Part shown: piece after piece, positions 40,234-42,883 of the stretch | How positions within the stretch are numbered: the stretch's first letter is position 1 | Layout of the letters: every line of letters begins with the position of its first letter | Origin: Thermodesulfovibrionia bacterium | GTDB taxonomy: Bacteria > Nitrospirota > Thermodesulfovibrionia > UBA6902 | Length of the DNA stretch: 42,883 nucleotides | Direction of reading: 5' to 3' | Assembly: GCA_945786855.1 (NCBI GenBank) | Contig: CALZGI010000015.1 | Coordinates: forward strand, 1 to 42,883 | Translations under genes and position numbers: made by a program | The notes under the pieces: model-generated | What the model saw: the letters and a program-made list of their open reading frames with translations, nothing else | What the model was told of the DNA's origin: nothing | The model's database searches: none

Positions 40234-40932
40234 ATGGAAATAGAGAGTACAATTCAAAAATCAGAAAATGACAAGTCTCGATCAGGATGTTTACGGCTGC
40301 TCGGGATAGCTGCTGTTTGCGCCCTTGTCATAGCGCTTATTGTCGTCATTTGGGTTAAATATAATGTTTATGCCTCGCCTTTTCACCCTACTGCACTCTC
40401 CGGAAAAGAGCAGCAGATTCTCGATTCTAAAATGTCCATGCTCGGCAAATCAGCTGAGAAGGAAGAGTCAAATTCACCTGTCGGTTCCGCTGAATCAGAA
40501 AGCATTGCAAAACCTGAACCCTACTCTGAGGCAGGAGCCCGGCGGGGGTTCAACCTGTCTGAAAAAGAGCTGAACGCATTGATAGCAAATAATCCTGATG
40601 TTGCCCGCAAGGTTGCAATTGATTTATCAGACAACCTGATAAGTATAAAACTGGTACTTCCCGTAGATGAAGAAATCATCTTTCTGGGCGGTAAAACGTT
40701 GAGGCTTAATATGGGAATTATCCTGAGTTATGAAGAGGATAAACCCTTTGTCGGGATCAAAGGCATTTCAGTGGGAGGAATCCCTCTCCCCAATGCATGG
40801 CTCGGATATACAAAAGGGCAGAATTTAATTGAGGAATTCGGAACAGAAACAGGCTTTTGGAAACTCTTTACTGAAGGAGTAAAGGACATTTCAGTCAAAG
40901 AGGGACGTATCCGGGTCAGCCTGAAAGAGTAG
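40234..40932 (+). CDS. Membrane-anchored protein of unknown function
   Basis: 232 residues from ATG 40234; an in-frame TTG at 40189 would add 15 residues, and neither has a good Shine-Dalgarno. One membrane helix (about residues 20-43: LLGIAAVCALVIALIVVIWV) follows a short cytoplasmic end. A low-complexity Ser/Glu/Pro linker (about 65-105) follows. The C-terminal domain has FNLSEKELNALIANNPDVARKVAIDLSDNLISIKLVLPVDEEI and PFVGIKGISVGGIPLPNAWLG, which looks like a beta-rich, lipid-binding-like extracytoplasmic domain. No catalytic motif seen. I cannot name a function. Confidence 0.85.
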   Translation: MEIESTIQKSENDKSRSGCLRLLGIAAVCALVIALIVVIWVKYNVYASPFHPTALSGKEQQILDSKMSMLGKSAEKEESNSPVGSAESESIAKPEPYSEAGARRGFNLSEKELNALIANNPDVARKVAIDLSDNLISIKLVLPVDEEIIFLGGKTLRLNMGIILSYEEDKPFVGIKGISVGGIPLPNAWLGYTKGQNLIEEFGTETGFWKLFTEGVKDISVKEGRIRVSLKE

Positions 40933-41091
40933 CCCCCTAATTTTCAACATATTTCCGGCATGTTAAAAGAAGGCCCGAAGTATTCACATGAATGTTTTTT
41001 TTATTCCTGCACCCCGGTTTTGTTCTCAATTTTTATTGCTTAATCGTTTAAAAAATGTTAAAGTTTAAAAAGTAAGAAGTTTTTGCAACTG

Positions 41092-41134
41092 AAACGACCA
41101 CAAAGACTTTAAGCTTTTGGTCGTTTTTTTTTTT
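41092..41134 (+). terminator. Strong hairpin plus T-run between unknown gene and csp
   Basis: Arms AAACGACCA (41092-41100) and TGGTCGTTT (41118-41126), with an inner AAAG/CTTT, followed by 11 T. It looks like a classic intrinsic terminator 160 nt after the upstream gene and 50 nt before the csp start. It may instead be an attenuator in the csp leader if the csp promoter lies upstream. Confidence 0.8.
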
Positions 41135-41183
41135 AATGCATTATTATGATGCGTTAAAACAAAAATGGGGAGGTCAAGGTAAC

Positions 41184-41384
41184 ATGCCAAGTGGAACAGT
41201 AAAATGGTTCAATGAATCCAAGGGATATGGATTTATATCAAGCGAGGATGGAAGTGATGTTTTCGTTCATTATTCTTCTCTTACGGGTGACGGATATAAG
41301 TCTCTTGCTGAATTTGACAACGTGAGCTTCGAAATTGAAGAGGGTCCCAAGGGCCCAAAAGCGATCAACGTCGTAAAGCTGTAA
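41184..41384 (+). CDS. Cold-shock-domain protein (CspA family)
   Basis: 66 residues. RNP1 is KGYGFIS and RNP2 is DVFVHYSSL, after [14 protein letters not shown]. It binds single-stranded RNA/DNA and melts secondary structure. GGGGAGG lies upstream of ATG 41184. A strong hairpin with T-run is 50 nt upstream and a good terminator follows the stop, so it is a monocistronic unit. Confidence 0.96.
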   Translation: MPSGTVKWFNESKGYGFISSEDGSDVFVHYSSLTGDGYKSLAEFDNVSFEIEEGPKGPKAINVVKL

Positions 41385-41388
41385 ATCC

Positions 41389-41434
41389 AATTTCAGGCCT
41401 TCTGCCATGCAGAGGGCCTGAAATTTGCTTTTTT
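41389..41434 (+). terminator. Intrinsic terminator after csp
   Basis: AATTTCAGGCC (41389-41399) and GGCCTGAAATT (41415-41425), extended inside by TCTG/CAGA, followed by TGCTTTTTT. It ends csp transcription 5 nt after the stop. Confidence 0.9.
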
Positions 41435-41467
41435 ACCAGAGTATTCCATTCCTTAAGTCGAACAGTA

Positions 41468-41659
41468 TCAGATATCGGAAGGCTTGCACAGGTTTGATGC
41501 ATTATGAGTCGCCCTTCCGCATTTCCGGCAGAAATATCGGGCATCCCTGACGAGTTCCCTGACGAGATCATAATCTCTTTGCCCCGATATTTTACAGAGA
41601 TGGCGCTCATCATGGCAGTCTTCTCCTCCCTCGCAGTCCTTGCCACTTTTTTTACTCAT
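41468..41659 (-). CDS. Small Cys-rich zinc-ribbon-like protein
   Basis: 63 residues from the ATG at 41659, with a strong AAGGAGG 7 nt upstream. Seven cysteines: two in KDCEGGEDCHDE, one in RHLCKIS, two in FCRKCGRA and one each side of the helix-like VRELVRDARYFC and in NLCKPSDI. FCRKCGRA...LCKP resembles half a zinc ribbon found in small uncharacterised proteins of sulfate-reducer and Nitrospirota-type genomes (from memory). Function unknown. Confidence 0.8.
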   Translation of the reverse strand: MSKKSGKDCEGGEDCHDERHLCKISGQRDYDLVRELVRDARYFCRKCGRATHNASNLCKPSDI

Positions 41660-41877
41660 AAAACACCTCCTTATTAACATGTTATCATTTCGCCCTTAAC
41701 GGGGCAAGCTCACCTCACATGAACGATAGATAAATTACTTTTGTCCCCAGTGACTGCTCATCAGTCTCTGCTAAATATCATTTTCCTTTCCAGAAATTGT
41801 GATTCCAGTTACATATTATATGAGCAGAATCAATTATTCTTTTAAATATATATGAAATAATTTCGGGAGCAGAATAT

Positions 41878-42393
41878 ATGGCTTCAGTATGTCCCTCATG
41901 CGGCAATCTGGAATTTGATCCATCAAGACAGTGTATTTGCGGCTATCATGCTGATGAAATTTTTCTTGATCGATCGTCCGAAAATAAAATAACGGGACCA
42001 AATAAAAATGAGAGGGGAACAATTACAATGAGAGAGACTGCAAAAAAAGGAAAAGACAGTTCTCCAGCAAGACAGGTAATTAAAGAGATTGATTCGTGGG
42101 TCTTTTCTTATTCCGGTGGAGATCAGTGCATATGCCTTGGTACTCCTGCTCTGCAATCCTTCAATTTAATGCTTTCTGTTGATGTGCTGGAAGAACTTCT
42201 CGAATTTATGTACAGTCATGCCGGCAGTGAGAAAACCCTGAGGAAGCGTTATCTCCCGGAAGATGATATTCCGGACCTCGTTCAACTCATTCACCATCTT
42301 ATAGAAGAAAAAAGGTCAAAAATTCCAATTACCTTTGACAGTAATGAGTTGAAAAAAATAACAGGTCTGATTAATGACAAATTAAAAACCTGA
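41878..42393 (+). CDS. Unknown protein with N-terminal zinc ribbon
   Basis: 171 residues. The N-terminus CPSCGNLEFDPSRQCICGY holds two CX(1-2)C pairs, suggesting zinc. A basic, low-complexity linker (about 38-62) follows. The rest (EIDSWVFSYSGGDQCICLGTPALQSFNLMLSVDVLEELLEFMY, then a helical C-terminus) is unlike families I know. GGGAG lies 8 nt before ATG. It is divergent from the Cys-rich small protein 41468-41659, and both carry CXXC motifs. Confidence 0.8.
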   Translation: MASVCPSCGNLEFDPSRQCICGYHADEIFLDRSSENKITGPNKNERGTITMRETAKKGKDSSPARQVIKEIDSWVFSYSGGDQCICLGTPALQSFNLMLSVDVLEELLEFMYSHAGSEKTLRKRYLPEDDIPDLVQLIHHLIEEKRSKIPITFDSNELKKITGLINDKLKT

Positions 42394-42505
42394 TCTTTTC
42401 TTTTCACCGGTCCCAGTATTTTTTTCATCACCCCTTCACCTATTCAACGATTTTCTATACAATAATAGCTATCATCACTGAACAATCATGAACCGGGAAG
42501 GTATT

Positions 42506-42883
42506 ATGAGCGACGAACTATACGATGTAATCATTATCGGCGGCGGACCTGCAGGATTAAGCGCTGCACAGTATGCTGCGCGGGCAAATTTAAAAACAGT
42601 TGTGCTGGACAAGTCTCCCACCGCGGGAGCACTTGCATATACAGGTAAAATTGAAAATTATCCGGGTCTGGTTGAGCCGGTTTCAGGGAAAGACCTTCTG
42701 GACAGATTTCGAAACCAGGCAATTGAATTCGGCGCTGAATATGTGGAAACTCAGGTTGTAAATGTGAACCTCGAGAGTTCTGTGAAAGAAGTCCAGGCGA
42801 TGGAGAAGGTCTATTCCGGTAAAACAGTTATTATTGCTACGGGTTCAATGGGCAGGAAAGCGGACATTCCGGGCGAAGAAAAA
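42506..42883 (+). CDS. Thioredoxin-reductase-like FAD/NAD(P) oxidoreductase (3' end off window)
   Basis: The first 126 codons are visible. The start at 42506 has GGAAGG 4-5 nt upstream; an in-frame ATG at 42488 is an alternative. DVIIIGGGPAGLSAAQYAARANLKTVVLDK is the FAD-binding Rossmann motif. GKIENYPGL...SGKDLLDRFRNQAIEFGAEYV matches the thioredoxin-reductase family, and ATGSMGRKADIPGE is the usual second FAD contact. It is a second TrxB-like protein next to the complete trxB at 31072-31995. The CXXC redox centre would be past the window edge, so it could be a TrxB paralogue or a ferredoxin-NADP reductase-like enzyme. Confidence 0.9.
   Translation, partial: MSDELYDVIIIGGGPAGLSAAQYAARANLKTVVLDKSPTAGALAYTGKIENYPGLVEPVSGKDLLDRFRNQAIEFGAEYVETQVVNVNLESSVKEVQAMEKVYSGKTVIIATGSMGRKADIPGEEK

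Noticed and set aside
41690-41720. GCCCTTAACGGGGC and CAAGCTCACCTC as a fourth copy of the stop-codon palindrome
   Set aside because: The arms face the wrong way and it is not at a stop codon; at best a decayed remnant.

Overview
This window reads like the chromosome of a Gram-negative (diderm) anaerobe. It has an LPS-export locus (lptC-lptA-lptB), an outer-membrane Slp-type lipoprotein, an L,D-transpeptidase, a complete six-gene Rnf ferredoxin:NAD+ oxidoreductase, a DsrE-family protein, and the lptB-rpoN-hpf-rapZ gene order. Base composition looks mid-40s % GC. The mix of Rnf, DsrE, a PIN-type 'RNA ligase partner', a LapA-LapB fusion and a HydG-like ThiH makes me think of Nitrospirota (Thermodesulfovibrio-like) or a related deltaproteobacterial-type lineage. 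That placement is inference; there is no rRNA here. I saw no rRNA, tRNA, CRISPR array or transposase gene.

Layout. 1-800: a secreted FnIII/Pro-Glu-Gln-repeat protein (cut by the window edge) behind a cyclic-di-GMP-I riboswitch and intrinsic terminator. 802-6092 (minus): SUMF1/FGE-domain secreted protein, RNA ligase partner, LapA-LapB TPR protein, rsfS (no ATG/GTG/TTG start), nadD, proA. 6225-9374 (plus): AlkD-like protein, alpha-glucan phosphorylase, DUF4870 protein. 9419-10441 (minus): HAMP membrane protein and DsrE-like protein. 10614-16105 (minus): rnfCDGEAB. 16424-21043 (plus): lptC-lptA-lptB-rpoN-hpf-rapZ, tightly overlapped. 21146-21298: a cluster of palindromes, then a cysteine desulfurase. 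22484-26381 (minus): rpsO-pnp-M16 peptidase. 26556-32338 (minus): trxA-trxB-ffh-rpsP-khpA-trmD-rplS-rnhB-DUF2784, with rimM absent from its usual slot. 32683-33675 (plus): a conserved-looking unknown and an Slp-like lipoprotein. 33699-38389 (minus): a thiamine operon thiH-thiS-thiG-thiE-thiC with a promoter, TPP riboswitch and terminator in front. 38563-42883: L,D-transpeptidase, alanine-zipper lipoprotein, membrane-anchored unknown, cold-shock protein with an unusual leader hairpin, two small Cys-containing proteins, and the start of a second thioredoxin-reductase-like flavoprotein.

Most of the content is housekeeping, and no wholly new multi-gene system is evident. The points most worth following are: (1) the enzyme in the thiH position carries the full HydG-type CX2CX22C auxiliary-cluster motif although it sits in a TPP-riboswitch operon; (2) small palindromic elements at four gene ends begin exactly at the gene's stop codon and supply it; (3) rsfS lacks any standard start codon, and ATA behind a purine-rich Shine-Dalgarno-like stretch is the best candidate; (4) several genes have a -10 box 5-8 nt before ATG and no Shine-Dalgarno, suggesting leaderless mRNAs; (5) two ligand-sensing riboswitches with clear terminators.
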